From positions 930,001-994,000 of the forward strand of contig JABRWF010000001.1 in assembly GCA_018343915.1 (NCBI GenBank): a DNA stretch of 64,000 nt, in the 5' to 3' direction. This stretch comes from Agroathelia rolfsii (lineage: Eukaryota; Basidiomycota; Agaricomycetes; Amylocorticiales; Amylocorticiaceae). How positions within the stretch are numbered: position 1 is the first letter of the stretch; each line of letters starts with the position of its first letter. The translations under genes and the position numbers were made by a program. Of the stretch, positions 48,601-59,971 are shown piece after piece. The notes beneath the pieces are model-generated. The model was not told where the DNA came from, ran no database searches, and saw only the letters and a program-made list of their open reading frames with translations.

Positions 48601-49183
48601 CGTTCGGGAAACGCCTCAGTGGCAGAAGGGTGACAAAGTCTGGCTTTCCACAGAAAACCTGAAGACTTCTCAGCCAACCAAGAAGCTTGCTGCCAAGTTT
48701 GCAGGACCATACGAAATCCTAGAAAAAATCGGTCCTCTCGCTTATCGCCTCAAGATACCTCGAACTTGGTCCATACATGATGTCTTTCATGTTTCCCTAT
48801 TGACAGGTCACAAGCCATCCGACCGGGACCAACCACCACCCGAACCAGTTGAGGTAGAAGGAGAAGAGGAATGGGAGGTTGCCCAGATTAAGGATTCTAG
48901 GATTTTGGGAAGACCCAAAAGGCTTGAATACCTTGTTAGCTAGAAAGACGCTCCTGGAGAAGACAATTGGGAACCCGCCGATCACCTGACACATGCCAAA
49001 GCTAGAATACGAGACTTTCATAAAAGGCACCCCAATGCACCTAAACGCTTAAACGCTGCAGTCTTTGGGGAATTACCTTTTAGGCCGATTGAGAATTATA
49101 CGGAAACTAATACGAAGGAAAACGCCGGATGGGAACTAGGGAAGTTCCGGAGTAACTCCCTTGAGAAGGGGGTAATGTTATGA
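45539..49183 (+). pseudogene. pol: element A Pol with three stop codons
   Basis: Frame -1 to gag. It carries the same protease, RT (YIDDVIIG), RNase H, HHCC/DDE integrase (WWPGMTKAVNEYVETC; TSDRGPQF) and chromodomain as element B, with an 863-residue clean stretch at 46352-48940. Premature stops: TAG 45632 (Gln in B), TGA 46238 (Arg in B), TAG 48941 (Trp in B). The chromodomain is cut off by the last stop. The frame ends within the 3' LTR. Confidence 0.92.
45599..45605 (+). other. -1 ribosomal frameshift site, element A
   Basis: The heptamer GGGTTTT is conserved with element B, in the same position before the gag stop (45609-45611). Confidence 0.55.
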
Positions 49184-50183
49184 GTTGGACATTTTTCGCC
49201 TTTTTCTTACGAACATGTACATATTTTTATTGTATTTTTACGATTTTTATTGACTGAGATACGGACGAAATACCTTGCAGGCGACATCTTGACGCATGTG
49301 TGACTGGCTGTGTTAGCCCCACGTGACAGGAGTGCTCGTGACAAGAGTATATTAGGAAGGCGGAGTCTAGATCATTCCCTTTCATCAAAAGGTCTAGACT
49401 CAGGAACCAGGGTCGTTCCGATCACTGTGCGATTACTAAGGAGTACTAGACTCATCATTCCGATTGGTTGCTCATCGGACTTAGGCACAAAGCACTGCCC
49501 CTGCATTCTAGTCATTTCCGCTTACGAACCCTGCTGCGCACAGACCATTAAGGCTGCGCACGGGCCCTTCATTTTATGTATAAATACAAGCTTGTAGCCC
49601 TTACCTGAACCTTAGCTTCGACCTTCTCGCCTTCAGGTAAGGGCACCCCCCCATTTGTATTCCTTACATAAAAACTAATATATTATCTCGCCTTCAGGCT
49701 TGTTCATCTTAGCCCATTCCCCACTTCCACACCTCCCCTATTTAGTATAAGGCCTCAAGGGCATCTAAGTAGCGTATATTAGGCCTTAGTACCAGAAGGC
49801 AGACTAAGCTATAAGTCCTCAATACAAGGAGGCGTTGCGCGTGAACCAAACCCTGTTCATTCAGGTAGAGGCAGTAATAAGACCTCTCAGACATACGTAG
49901 AGCATGGAGGGCTAAGCCGCCTACTCCGAGTAAGAAGTCATTAGAAAACCTATTTGACGTGAAGGAAGCAACCGGGAAGCCTAGCGCTAGAGTACCGATC
50001 GCAACCCTAACAAAGTAGGAGTTCAGGTGACACTATTACGAAGGATAGCAACGGGAGCACGTGCGTGTCTGCTTACATAAACCAACCTAGAAACACGTTG
50101 TAAAAGGGGGTCTTACAACCCATCCCTCGTACCTTCGAGAGGGTTAACGTTTGTTGGTTACGTCAAGTGCGCAAGCCTTGACA
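49176..50183 (+). repeat. 3' LTR of element A
   Basis: 1008 bp, TGTTATGAG ... CTTGACA. It equals the summed length of the split 5' LTR and is nearly identical to it. Confidence 0.93.
49597..49644 (+). promoter_or_regulatory. LTR start-site hairpin of element A
   Basis: Stem 49597-49609 pairs perfectly with 49632-49644; the loop (49610-49631) holds TAGCTTCGACCT. TATAAATA begins about 33 bp before the presumed RNA start. The same hairpin is in all LTR copies of the window, including the minus-strand solo LTR. Confidence 0.72.
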
Positions 50184-51001
50184 CTCTAGCACTCGGCTTC
50201 CCGTTTGTTTCCTTCACGTCAAATAAAGGCTGAACTAGTTTCTTACTCGGAGTAGGCGGCTTAGCCCTCTGTGCTCTACGTACGTCTGAGAGGACTTTTT
50301 ACTGCCTCTACCTGAGTAAACAGGATTTGGGATCATGCGCAATGCCTCCTTGTATTGAGGACTTATGACTTATACAGCCCTCTGGTACTAGGGCCTTACG
50401 TGGACTACTTAGATGCCGTAAAGGCCTTACACTAAATAGGCAAAAGAGAGAGGGGATATGTGGGCTAGGAGAACAGGCCTGAAGGCGAGATATATTAGTA
50501 TTTTATGTAGGGGATACAAATGGGGGGGGGTGCCCTTACCTGAAGGCGAGAAGGTCGAAGCTAAGGTTCAGGTAAGGGCTACATGTTTGTATTTATACAT
50601 AAATGAAATGGCCCGTGCGCAGCCTTGATGGTCTGTGCGCAGCCGGGGTTCGTAAGCGGAAATGACAGTAATTCAGGGGCAGTGCTTTGTGACTAAGTCC
50701 GATGAGCATCCGATCGGAATGATGAGTCTGGTACTCCTTAGTAATTGCACAGTGATCGGAACGACCCTGGTTCCTGAGTCTAGACCTTTTGATGAAAAGA
50801 AATGATCTAGACTCCGCCTTCCTAATATACTCTTGTCACGAGCACTCCTGTCACGTGGGGCTAACACAGCCAGTCACACGCGCGTCAAGATGTCGCCTGC
50901 AAGGTATTTCGTCCATAACTCCATGAATAAAAATCGTAAAAATATAATAAAAATATGTACAGGTACGTAAAGGAAATGCGAAAAATATCCAACTCATAAC
51001 A
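50184..51001 (-). repeat. right part of the minus-strand solo Gypsy LTR
   Basis: Reverse complement of the LTR from its TGTTATGAG end (51001) down to the CTCTA site used by element A. With 35005-35196 it makes a full-length LTR of about 1 kb. Flank ATTCT at 51002-51006 matches 35000-35004. Confidence 0.88.
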
Positions 51002-51330
51002 ATTCTCAGATCCTTTTGGTTCTACCCCATGATTTTTTCCATGTTCCCAATTACCATCTTGACCGCATCGATTCCATAAAATCTGTTCCTCAACACTATT
51101 TATAACATGGTAGTTAAGCTTATTCAATCAACACAGCAAACATATAAATTTATATAGGATCGACTCCTCTGAGGCTACTGACACCTCAACTGGATACTTT
51201 GTGGAAAAAAACAAAACTGAAGCATTAGTGTGTGAAACTATGACCAACAAAAATTCAACTGTAATTGTATCTATTGAGTCTGCATTGGGATTACTTGTAT
51301 CGTGTACTTGGGTCCGCCTTTGGTAACACT
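51002..51330 (+). pseudogene. 3' part of a broken small secreted-protein gene
   Basis: Joined to 34991-35004 with one copy of ATTCT removed, the frame gives a 28-residue signal peptide-like start whose pattern (MAAILRSFWFYPMIFS) matches the intact gene at 52474 (MVAIMRLCWLYPVIFS). The GT donor of the relative is ATAAAA here, the frame soon closes, and only patches such as NSTVIVSIES recall the relative (DPVVVVSVNS). It is decayed as well as interrupted. Confidence 0.65.
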
Positions 51331-52473
51331 CTGGGGTTTTCAAAAGAAAAATATCATTTTTATCAATCTTTTGACAAACCCCTCTACTTTGGATAAAGGA
51401 TTCGGTAAAAAGGTCTGATCACGTGACCTGTTTATCTGCCAAAATATAATCACGTGATGCTCGCTTTTAGCGATCTTTTTACTCAAAGTAAGGTGGTTAG
51501 TAGAAGTATTGGTAGAAATGGGGCTTTTCCCTGGAAAACTCCGAAGTGTAAGCTCTTTTTTTTTTTTTTTTTAAAAAAAAAAAAAGTGCTGATAATCTAT
51601 GCTATCCCATGCTAACGGTGCTTCAAATTTTTTATTGCCGGAGAGCTTCGCCAACTTCAGAGCGAAAGATGTATAGATTGATAATTAATAGTAATGCTAT
51701 TTGGTTTCGTGCTTTGTATTAGTACTAGTTGTTGATAGGAATAACTGTTTTATTTCATCTCCCCAAAATAAATCATCCTAACTTATTGCTGTTGAATCCA
51801 ATGTGTGTGTGTGTGTATTGGACCGGTAGGTCCAAGGGTAGGAAGGAGTAACCCTGAAGGGGTCACATGATAGGGTTAGAGAGTCACGCGATAGCTTAGT
51901 ATTTAGGGCCGTATGGCCACCTCATGTACCTACATCTGCACTTGTACTACGACGGTTATCCACTTGTGTTAGGTCCTCTAGGATCCCTTTGAGAGGCCCC
52001 CAGGGTCTCTCCAGTATGTGATACAAATTGGAAGAGCTTTTAGGCCCTGGGTTTGAAATCCCGCTGTCTGATGCCATATCCGAGTCCCATTCTCGCTTTC
52101 GGTTGCTACGCCGTACTCGAAGATCATGATGGTGCTAAGCACTGCATTCAACGTCAGTATTAGTCATGTATAGCAAGTCAGATATTATCATGATTGTAAC
52201 ACAGATACAAGATACAATCTCGAAGTTACTCTGGCAACGGTCTAATTGGTTAGGTGTAGTAATTTCTGATATTACATGCGTGAACGCAATAAATACCGTT
52301 TGGAACAAAGCGCAGATGTGCATTGGCAGCTGGCTCTACATTCCAACTTCAATCTCTTCACTCATAATACTATACAGCGCGTCTCAGACTGGTTCTGAGC
52401 TTGTTGCACTACCGCATAATCTCAGCTACTACCATAACTTTTAATTCGTCATATCGAAATTATATAGTCGATC
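51331..52473. other. intergenic region with simple repeats
   Basis: Contains a T-run followed by an A-run (about 51556-51585) that can fold on itself, a (TG)n run near 51802-51814, and several CACGTGA/TCACATGA sites (51419, 51450, 51864). The 52130-52470 part resembles 34780-34990 and is the upstream region of the secreted-protein gene. Confidence 0.5.
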
Positions 52474-52920
52474 ATGGTTGCCATAATGAGATTGTGTTGG
52501 CTATATCCAGTCATTTTCTCTATATTCGCTCTCGAAGTTTTCGCTACTCCGGTCCCGTAAGATTTGTTCCATACAGACTATCACGATAATCAAGCTTATT
52601 AACCATGGGACCCAACTTACAAAATTTATAGAACCAACTCTAAGGTTCAAGTTTTTGGCATTAAAAACTCGACACAAGTGTCAAGACTCAACCGAACTAG
52701 CTCAGACCCAGTTGTAGTTGTGTCTGTTAACTCTGGATCTGGAGTACCCGCATCGGGTCCTGGATCTGCTACTGGTAAGCCATCTCATCTTAGTTGTTCA
52801 TCATTCGCTCTGTGCCAATACTGCTTTCGAAGCTTTTATAGCCAAGGAGCTTTGCCGAATTTTCCCACAGTTGTGTGGGTAGCTAACAATAGTCCTCAAT
52901 CTGGTACTCTGTATAGTTAG
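52474..52920 (+). CDS. putative small secreted protein
   Basis: Exons 52474-52556 and 52632-52920 with a 75-nt intron (GTAAGA ... TTATAG) give 123 residues. The first 25 form a classic signal peptide ending VFATPVP. The mature part has KVQVFGIKNSTQ, SSDPVVVVSVNSGSG and a Cys-bearing segment SCSSFALCQYCF, with one N-glycosylation motif (KNST). I do not recognise the family. An effector-like or wall protein is possible but not shown. Without the intron the frame has two TAA codons (52558, 52600), so the model depends on splicing. A decayed relative lies on both sides of the retroelement stack. Confidence 0.55.
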
Positions 52921-53525
52921 TTCATAAAAATGGTCTCATTTCATCCTGGAGGAAAAAAAAATACATCATCCTACGCTGCTGCTGCTGCTGCTGAATCTAT
53001 TATAAAAAAAAGAGAAAAAGAAATAGCAAAAGCTTTACTATATATATATCAGCAGAAAAGACAGGAGAAAAAAAACGGAATGAATGTGATAAAGTGAAAG
53101 AACGATGGATGAAAGAAAGTGAGGAAAGAAAATACACGATGCATCCATTCATTTCATTGTATAAAAATGGAGGAAAGTGAAGTGTAGAAAAAATGTAGTA
53201 GCCTCGCATAAGTCCGGTAAACATGTAATCAATCGAAATCCTGCAGTCCATCTACCCTGAGTACGCCGTGGGTATGTGCGTTTCTGCGTGTTTGATTATA
53301 GTAGAAAGGAATATAAAGTCCATTATTGAGTAGCAGGAAGAAAGAAACAGAGAAAGGAGAGCTATAAGTTTGGAAAGGAGGGGTCGTTACGGGCAAGAAA
53401 CAGCAATACTGTTACATACATATACACGTACGCACGTGCTTGCTTGCGTGATGATGATTTATTGGATTGCGCATGCAATAGATGACGTTGTCACGCAAAC
53501 CATCGAGCCGTTCTGCTAAAGCCTT
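52921..53525. other. intergenic region, SKT5 3' side
   Basis: Contains (GCT)n at about 52976-52992 and a purine-rich, A-rich stretch (53000-53190). It probably includes the 3' UTR of the next minus-strand gene. Confidence 0.45.
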
Positions 53526-55081
53526 TTACATGATAACGCAGTCTTTTTCCTTGTTAATTGGTTTTCCTGTGTTGGGATCTACTACGGGCTCTGGAGCGTC
53601 GCGGCGCAGGACGGCACCTCCTGCCGATGATGGTGCGTTCGGATCGCCACCCTTTAGTCGTTGGGCAGCACGCTTGTCGCCGAGGTCTGCAGCACGTTTG
53701 TAGTATCCGTTGGCCCTATATACGTCAAATTTGTTGAGGTTGACTTGATGAATCAAATAGAGGCAAAAAGGAAACATGCGGTAAAAAGGGTAGTAATGAA
53801 AGGGGATACTAACTCATTTGGATCGGCGGGAGTGCCGATGCCTACTTCAAGGAAATAGCCCACAGCATACATTGCTTTTGCAAGTCCGCTATCTGCAGCG
53901 CGTTTTGCCCACAAAAAGGCTTCCGTGTCAGATTGGGGCAGCACACCTGGCGAGCCCACGAGGTACCATGCCGTGAGAGCGAAGCAGGCGTCGCGATGAT
54001 ATTGTTGTGCTGCAATGTTCTAATATTAATAACGGAAAAAGGGGACCGTCAGCTATGAATAAACACGAGCGCAAGAAAATTGAACAGAGCGATAGGTTGA
54101 AAAACTGACGTAATAATGTATTGACAGCGCTGCGTCTTGTGGGCAACCCATCTTGCCATATTCGTAGCATTCGCCGAGCCTATATGCCGATGGGGCATAT
54201 CCTAGCTCAGCAGCCTGGGCCAGCAGCTCAACGGAGTACTCGAGATCTACGAACACGACGTTGTCGATACCACGTTCGTGCAGGAGTGCTAGCTCATGCA
54301 GTGCATGCGGGAATTCGGCAGTAGCATGTTCAGCGGAGCGTTTTAGCCATTTGACACCCTCGCGCGGGCGCTTGGACAGGCCGAGTTCACCATTGAGTTC
54401 TGCTATGCCAAGGCGATACAGCGCACCAGGATGGAGTGCTGCTGCGGCCTTCTTGAAGAATGTCAGCGCTTTAGCGGACTCACGCCGACAGCCCCAGCCG
54501 TTTTCGCAGCATGTACCAGCGCGGTAGGCAGCATCTGCATGGCCATGTTTGGCGGCGAGTTCGAACAATGGAAATGCATGATCAAAGTCCTGGCGGTTCT
54601 TGTGTGTGCCAATGCCGTTTGCATAACAGTCGGCGAGGAAGTATTGAGAGGCTGGATGTCCGCGGTCTGCAAGGCGCTTAAGCAATGCAGTGGCCTCGCG
54701 CGCGAGCTCGTCGCGCTTCTCCTGCGCTTTTTCAACCTCGATCACATTTGCGGCCGTCTTGGCGGGGATGGTCATTGCCTTGGAGGTGTCGATCATGAAG
54801 ACGGCAAACTCAAACTGCAGGTCGGGGTCCTGTGTTTTCTTTGCATTGGCACGATACTGTTCGAGCGTGCGTTCGTGCGAAAGTAGGGCAGCCTGAGCAC
54901 CTGGCTTCAGGTGGGAATGGTCTAGGATCGGACCCGCAGGCTGGGCGGGTGGAGGGGAAGGATCTACAGGGAGATGGTTGGAGGAGGCTGGAGCGCCATT
55001 GGACGTATAGAAGTCGTCTTGGTCGTTGTCATTGAGTGGTATTCTGTCTTGGGGATCGTACGAAGACGATGGGCGGGACAT
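53526..55081 (-). CDS. SKT5: Skt5/Chs4-like chitin synthase activator with Sel1 repeats and CaaX box
   Basis: Exons 55081-54110, 54019-53814 and 53715-53526 give 455 residues. A proline-rich head (1-60) precedes an array of Sel1-like repeats (about 135-420): GHPASQYFLADCYANGIG, GHADAAYRAGTCCENGWG, LHPGALYRLGIAELNGELG, GYAPSAYRLGECYEYG and GLAKAMYAVGYFLEVGIG. The tail ends KDCVIM, a CaaX box whose final Met favours farnesylation, as in yeast Skt5/Chs4, which recruits chitin synthase III to the bud neck or septum. Everything needed for membrane anchoring is present. It is divergent from EXO84 with 204 bp between start codons. Confidence 0.9.
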
Positions 55082-55285
55082 GACGATGATGGTGATGATG
55101 CTCAATGAACGAACGACTTCAAGTCGTTCTTGCTTCCGGCGCAGGGTTATTAGGATTACTACTTGCTATAATTACTTGACTACATTAGATTACTACACTA
55201 CGTTTATTACTTGACTACAAATTCTTGTTACACTGTTACGTTAAGTTACAACACTTTACTGTACACTCCTTCCGCCGTCTCCATC
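55082..55285. promoter_or_regulatory. shared divergent promoter SKT5/EXO84
   Basis: 204 bp separate two start codons pointing outward. The centre (55145-55250) is AT-rich with repeated TTACTTGACTAC-like words (TTACTTGACTACATTAG, TTACTTGACTACAAATT). Both genes must be started from here unless 5' UTRs overlap. Confidence 0.5.
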
Positions 55286-58261
55286 ATGCAGTCCCTCCGG
55301 ACTCGCAAGCCCACTCAACGCCAGCCAACAAAACTCGCCAAGCCAGCCAACAGAGATGCACGCAAGTCCCGTGTCGACGACAAGATCAAGAAGCGCATGT
55401 CCACGCGCTATGCGGACATCTCTGCCCCCACAGATCTCGCAGGCGCCATCCCGCCCGTGCCCACGATCCCTATTGCCGGTGGGCAGTTACTGCAGCTACA
55501 GCAGCAGCCCAGTATTGCACATACCTTCGTCACCGAGCCAGAAGAGATCAAGGGTGACAGCCGTCTTTCTGACAGAAAGATTCTTGAGGACGAGCACTTT
55601 GATCCAGATGCCTGTATGGCCTTTCCCCCTCCCCGTACTATTCGACAATATGTTACCTGTGTCTAATACCTTGCTCCCCTTCTAGTCATCAAGGCCAAGC
55701 TAGCGAACTCGACAGAATCTGAGCTTAAGACACTGCAATCTTCTCTGCGTGCAACCAAGGACGACACCTCGCTTGATCTGCAACGCAACGTATTCAAAAA
55801 GTGGGCCATCATATAAATTATGTTGTAATTATTCTTACATCTCCAAGCTATGCGGAATTTGTGACTGTGTCCAAGGAGATCAGCACTCTCGAAAACGAAC
55901 TGCTGGAACTTAAGGAGAGCCTGGCTGAATGGAAGAGCATGCCGTCCCTACTACACATAGACGATTCTGCAAGCACTGCAGGTATGTATTAAACATCTAT
56001 CAAGGCCTATTGCACGAATTATAACTAAACCCACTGTATTCCCCTTTAGACCGCAGACGCAATACTCGTTCATCAGTCGCCGACCTACGTATTCTCTACG
56101 CGAACCAAATGCAAACCCTTCACGCCCAGATTGAAGGCTCTGCCAAGTTTGCTCCTAACACACCTGGCAGACATGTTGTCGCGGAAGTGGATAATATTGT
56201 CCAACTTAATGCGGCGACGTACAAAGTTGACTATCCCGTACGGTTTGTCATACTTGACGACGTTGTTCTCGTTGCTCGACGCAGGCGGAGGAGGAATGCA
56301 GCAGATAATGGCAAGCTTGTTGCGGAAAGGTGCTGGTCATTGAATGATATGCTCATTTTAGATACCAAGGATGCTCCAAGTGAGTGCTATCCGATTAATA
56401 GCAAACCCAATGTCAACTGACCAACAACAGACATGGCGAACGTATTCAAGATTAGGCATGGAAAGGAGACACATGTGTACAAAGCGGACACAGCTCCAGA
56501 CAAGAAAGGCTTGTTGGCACAACTTCGTCAGGTATCGGACGAGCTCTCAGCGAGGAAACGCAAAGAGCGTGAAGGCGAGCACGAGCGTCGAAGAACGATG
56601 TGGCAAGGCAACGGAGATGTGAGTATGCTGCTTAATTCGTACTCTACCTGTTTTTAAAAACAGTCTTTCTAGTCTGCAAACGCAGATGGAGGCTCCTCAT
56701 CAGCCCCTGATTGGATGGTTATGTATGGACCCAAGACTGGAGACAGTCTTAAGGACAAGGCTGAGGCGGATGCGAGATGGGTTGGCGAGTTCTCGGATGA
56801 GCTCACCGTTGCTATTGCACTACGACAATGGGAACAGGCTGTATCACTCGTCGAGAAAGGTATATAGATGTTATAAATCCTTTGATTTACCCATCTCATA
56901 GTATGCTAAACATTCCCTAGGAAAGCTCAAACTTCTCTCCATTCCGACCCTCGCTGCCAAACTCAATCCTCTAACTACATCACTCACTTCCGCCCTTCTT
57001 CATTGCCTCTCTAACCCGAGTAATACCAAGTCAACCGTCATTTCTCTGGTCTCGCTCCTTGTACGCCTAAACGCTGGTCCTGCGGCGCGTACAACGTTCC
57101 TCGCCGCACGGAGCGAAACCATGCGCCGATTCGTACGTGCGATTCGGTTTGAAGGTCATGTGGGCATATATGTGCATGATCTTGCCACGGTGATGTTTAC
57201 GGCGATGAAGCACACCGCAGATTGGTTCTTGGCAAGTTTCAAGGAGAATTCTATGGCGAGTAGTATGTAGTCGCTTCTTTTCTAGCCATTGTGCGCTTTC
57301 TGATAAAGATACTACATAGGTTTCGTAGAGTGGGCGCACGCTCAGATGATACATTATGCGGAGATTTTCAGACGGCAAGTATATACATCTGACTCGGATC
57401 CAAAGGTGATCCAGGATGCGATCACAATAACCCATAGTTTAAGTCGAAAAGTTTGTGTCTCGATTCATTTGCGTACTTCCACCCAGACTGAACCAATTGT
57501 TTGGAATCCAGCTTTTGCAAGAATTTGGGTTAGACTTCAAATACCTCCTGGACAATCTCCTCCAGGAACATCCTAAGGAAGACATCTTACCACAAGAGCG
57601 TCCTGATTTACTCCTCCAGATCCCCTCTGTCTCTTCTTCATCAATCCGCACACCAAAAACATCCGTGACTGCGCGCGACGCACCAGCCGTCAATGTTGCT
57701 TCTCTCCCCTCTCCACCGCTGCCAATTACCAGCACAACAAGCACCGCTGCTGCCACGCCTCGGACGAAATTGCCCGGCCCAACACCCGCACGCACCCGCA
57801 CACCCCGCCCAGCGCCCATATCCTCGGCCAGTACTCTCGCACCAGACACCATCCCTTCTGCACTACTCGCTTCATCCGCCTCCGCCTTATCTGCAAGCGG
57901 ATTCCAACCACCTATAGCAACACCCACACCGCGCCGCATCGTCCGCCCGCCTGCGACACTACAGCCGCCGCGGAGCGCATCACCGCCATCATCGGATGAA
58001 ATGGCGGCAGCATACGAGGAAACAGCGATGGCACCCATGATGCCAGTTTCGCAAGTGCCCCAGATTCCGCTGGCGCTGCAGCCTCGTTCGCCGTCACAGC
58101 TCCGCCCGCCGCGTATGCCACGGGCCAGCCCGGCGCCTCCACCGCCAAGGTCAATTAATCGGCCGGGGAGCATGTCGACGTCTTCGACTGGCTCTGGTGT
58201 TGCTGGTTTGTCGGGGAAGGCTCCGCCGGTCGCGGTGCCTTCGCGGGATGGAATGATTTAG
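55286..58261 (+). CDS. EXO84: exocyst subunit Exo84
   Basis: Nine exons (55286-55613, 55686-55800, 55848-55981, 56050-56379, 56431-56618, 56673-56859, 56921-57262, 57320-57450, 57512-58261) give 834 residues. The Vps51/Exo84 coiled coil is HFDPDAFIKAKLAN ... NYAEFVTVSKEISTLENELLEL; a PH domain follows (about 190-330) with DYPVRFVILDDVVLVA; the Exo84_C helical domain includes SDELTVAIALRQWEQAVSLV and LLQEFGLDFKYLLDNLL. The last 200 residues are Pro/Ser/Ala-rich and disordered. Exo84 is one of eight exocyst proteins that tether secretory vesicles at growth sites, a fitting partner for its divergent neighbour Skt5. Confidence 0.92.
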
Positions 58262-59501
58262 TGGAGTGTTTGGCGTGGATTGACTGGTTAGTTGGGCGTG
58301 AGTATAGCAGGTCGAATCTTTCTTGCAATGCTAATAGGAAGAAGCTTAATGCTATAAATTTTGGTTGCAATTGGGCATGAGGAGTTAATAATGATGGTAC
58401 TAACAGTTTTATTACCTAGGGGGCATACACCACCTAGCTATTATGAGTTGTACTAGTATTTTTACAAGTCAATCATTATATTATAAATTCATTTAGAAAT
58501 TTTCACTATTTTTCAGATTTTTGTCAGATTTTTCTTGATTTTTTGGTATATATATTGTGTCAAGAGTATACCTGCCTCTTGATCACCAAAACTTAACTAG
58601 TTGTCAAGAGCACACCTGCCTCTTGATCACTAAAACTCAACTAGTGCCTATAAAAACCTCTCTAAGGTATGAGGTAGCCTATTAAGGGCTGTTTTACTTC
58701 TCCCAAGGCCTAGGATGCACAAGTGTACACTTCTTTGTACTGTTTTAGCTCTCACTCAAACTTGAGTCTCCTTATCACTAAGCTTTACTCTAAGTCTACA
58801 AGACTTTCAAGCAAGGTCTACAATTTGAACATAAGTTATCTTATGTATGCCAATAGTGTCATGAGAAGGGAATTTTTCTTCTTTGGCTGGGGCTAGAGCT
58901 TGCCCATATAGTAGTCACACAACAATTATGCAATAATTTTGTAAAGGCAGGGGAGGGTGGAAAAGATGCCTCTCATACTTAACAACAATAAACTTTAACC
59001 CCCAATAAGGGCTCCTAGAATACCAAGCTTTTTAGGCCTGTTGTACTTTGGATACAGCCAAGAAATCATGTGGAATATACACACTATTCTTGTCTAAACA
59101 GGGTTGCAAATAGGCTTTGAAGGGCTCTATGCAATTACTTCCTGAAGTAGTTTATTGCTTACATATTCAGAAAATTTGTATATAATATTAAATATATGAA
59201 AAGTGCTCTTCATGCAAGATCATCACTCTTGCCTTCTCAGACTATAGAAGTCCAAGGGATCTAGTAGCTTCAACCTAATGTTAAGGGTCTACTCCTTGAC
59301 TATGTTATATTGGGCATAGAGAGCCTACTTGTAGCACAACCAATAATAAACCTCTCAATGTTAAGACTAAGTACCTAAGAGAATAGGTTTTCCTACAGTT
59401 ATGCAACTCCTTTATCTATTGAGGATGCACCGGGTACTCTGCCTATTTCTTACAAGGCTCTTATGAATAATCACATACTTATGAGGGGATTTGCACCACC
59501 T
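58262..59501. mobile_element. degenerate LTR-retroelement remnant
   Basis: After the EXO84 3' end, GGGGCATACACCACC then TTATGAGTTG recalls the polypurine/LTR edge seen again at 59484-59510. Inside are two tandem 44-bp units (58558 and 58602, TGTCAAGAG...CTCAACTAGT). The stretch from 58602 to about 58860 is related to 60436-60690. A T-rich block at 58490-58555 recurs inverted at 61309-61372. No coding frame survives. Confidence 0.55.
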
Positions 59502-59776
59502 TGTTATGAGTTGGATATTTTTTGCCTTTTCTTTATGGACATGTACATATTTTTATTGTATTTTTACGATTTTTATTGACTGAGATACGGATGAAATACC
59601 TTGCAGGTAACGTCTTGACATGCGTGTGACTGGCTGTGTTAGCCCTATGTGACAGGAGTGCTTGTGACAAGAGTATATTAGGAAGGCGGAGTCTAGATCA
59701 TTCCTTTTCATCAAAAGGTCTAGACTTAGGAACCAGGGTCGTTCCAATCACTGTGCAATTACTAAGGAGTACTAGA

Positions 59777-59971
59777 TGTTGGTATAGGCAATCCATTGTC
59801 TCGAAGGGAGTGATGTAGTCACAGTCATGCGGAGTATGACTATAGACATTAGGTAGCCATGTGTTGCTTTTGCACTACTCATCCGTTTATCCATGTACCA
59901 CATCCATGTACAACAACAAGCGGAATACTATCTAGCTTTACACCATGCTGGCTGGCTCACTTTTATAAACA
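59777..59971 (+). repeat. 5' LTR (195 bp) of the non-autonomous element
   Basis: Equal in length to the 3' copy and differing at scattered sites, mainly transitions. Confidence 0.87.

Larger units (their letters stand above)
35197..50183 (+). mobile_element. Ty3/Gypsy chromovirus, element A (outer)
   Basis: The 5' LTR is 35197-35748 plus 43250-43705 (1008 bp in all, split by element B), the 3' LTR is 49176-50183 (1008 bp) and the duplication CTCTA lies at 35192-35196 and 50184-50188. The internal region is 43706-49175 with gag and pol and, without B, the element is 7.5 kb. A polypurine tract GAGAAGGGGG (49163-49172) precedes the 3' LTR. gag has two premature stops and pol three, so it is not autonomous as read. 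Confidence 0.93.

Noticed and set aside
49603..49644. LTR inverted repeat as a transcription terminator
   Set aside because: Position just after TATAAATA and complementarity to the PBS fit an RNA 5' end better; stem-loop terminators of the bacterial kind do not apply here.
51556..51585. T-run/A-run palindrome as a transposon end
   Set aside because: No target duplication or matching second end was found; a simple homopolymer pair explains it.
52558..52602. Two TAA codons as proof that the secreted-protein gene is dead
   Set aside because: A 75-nt GT-AG intron removes both and keeps the frame from signal peptide to stop.
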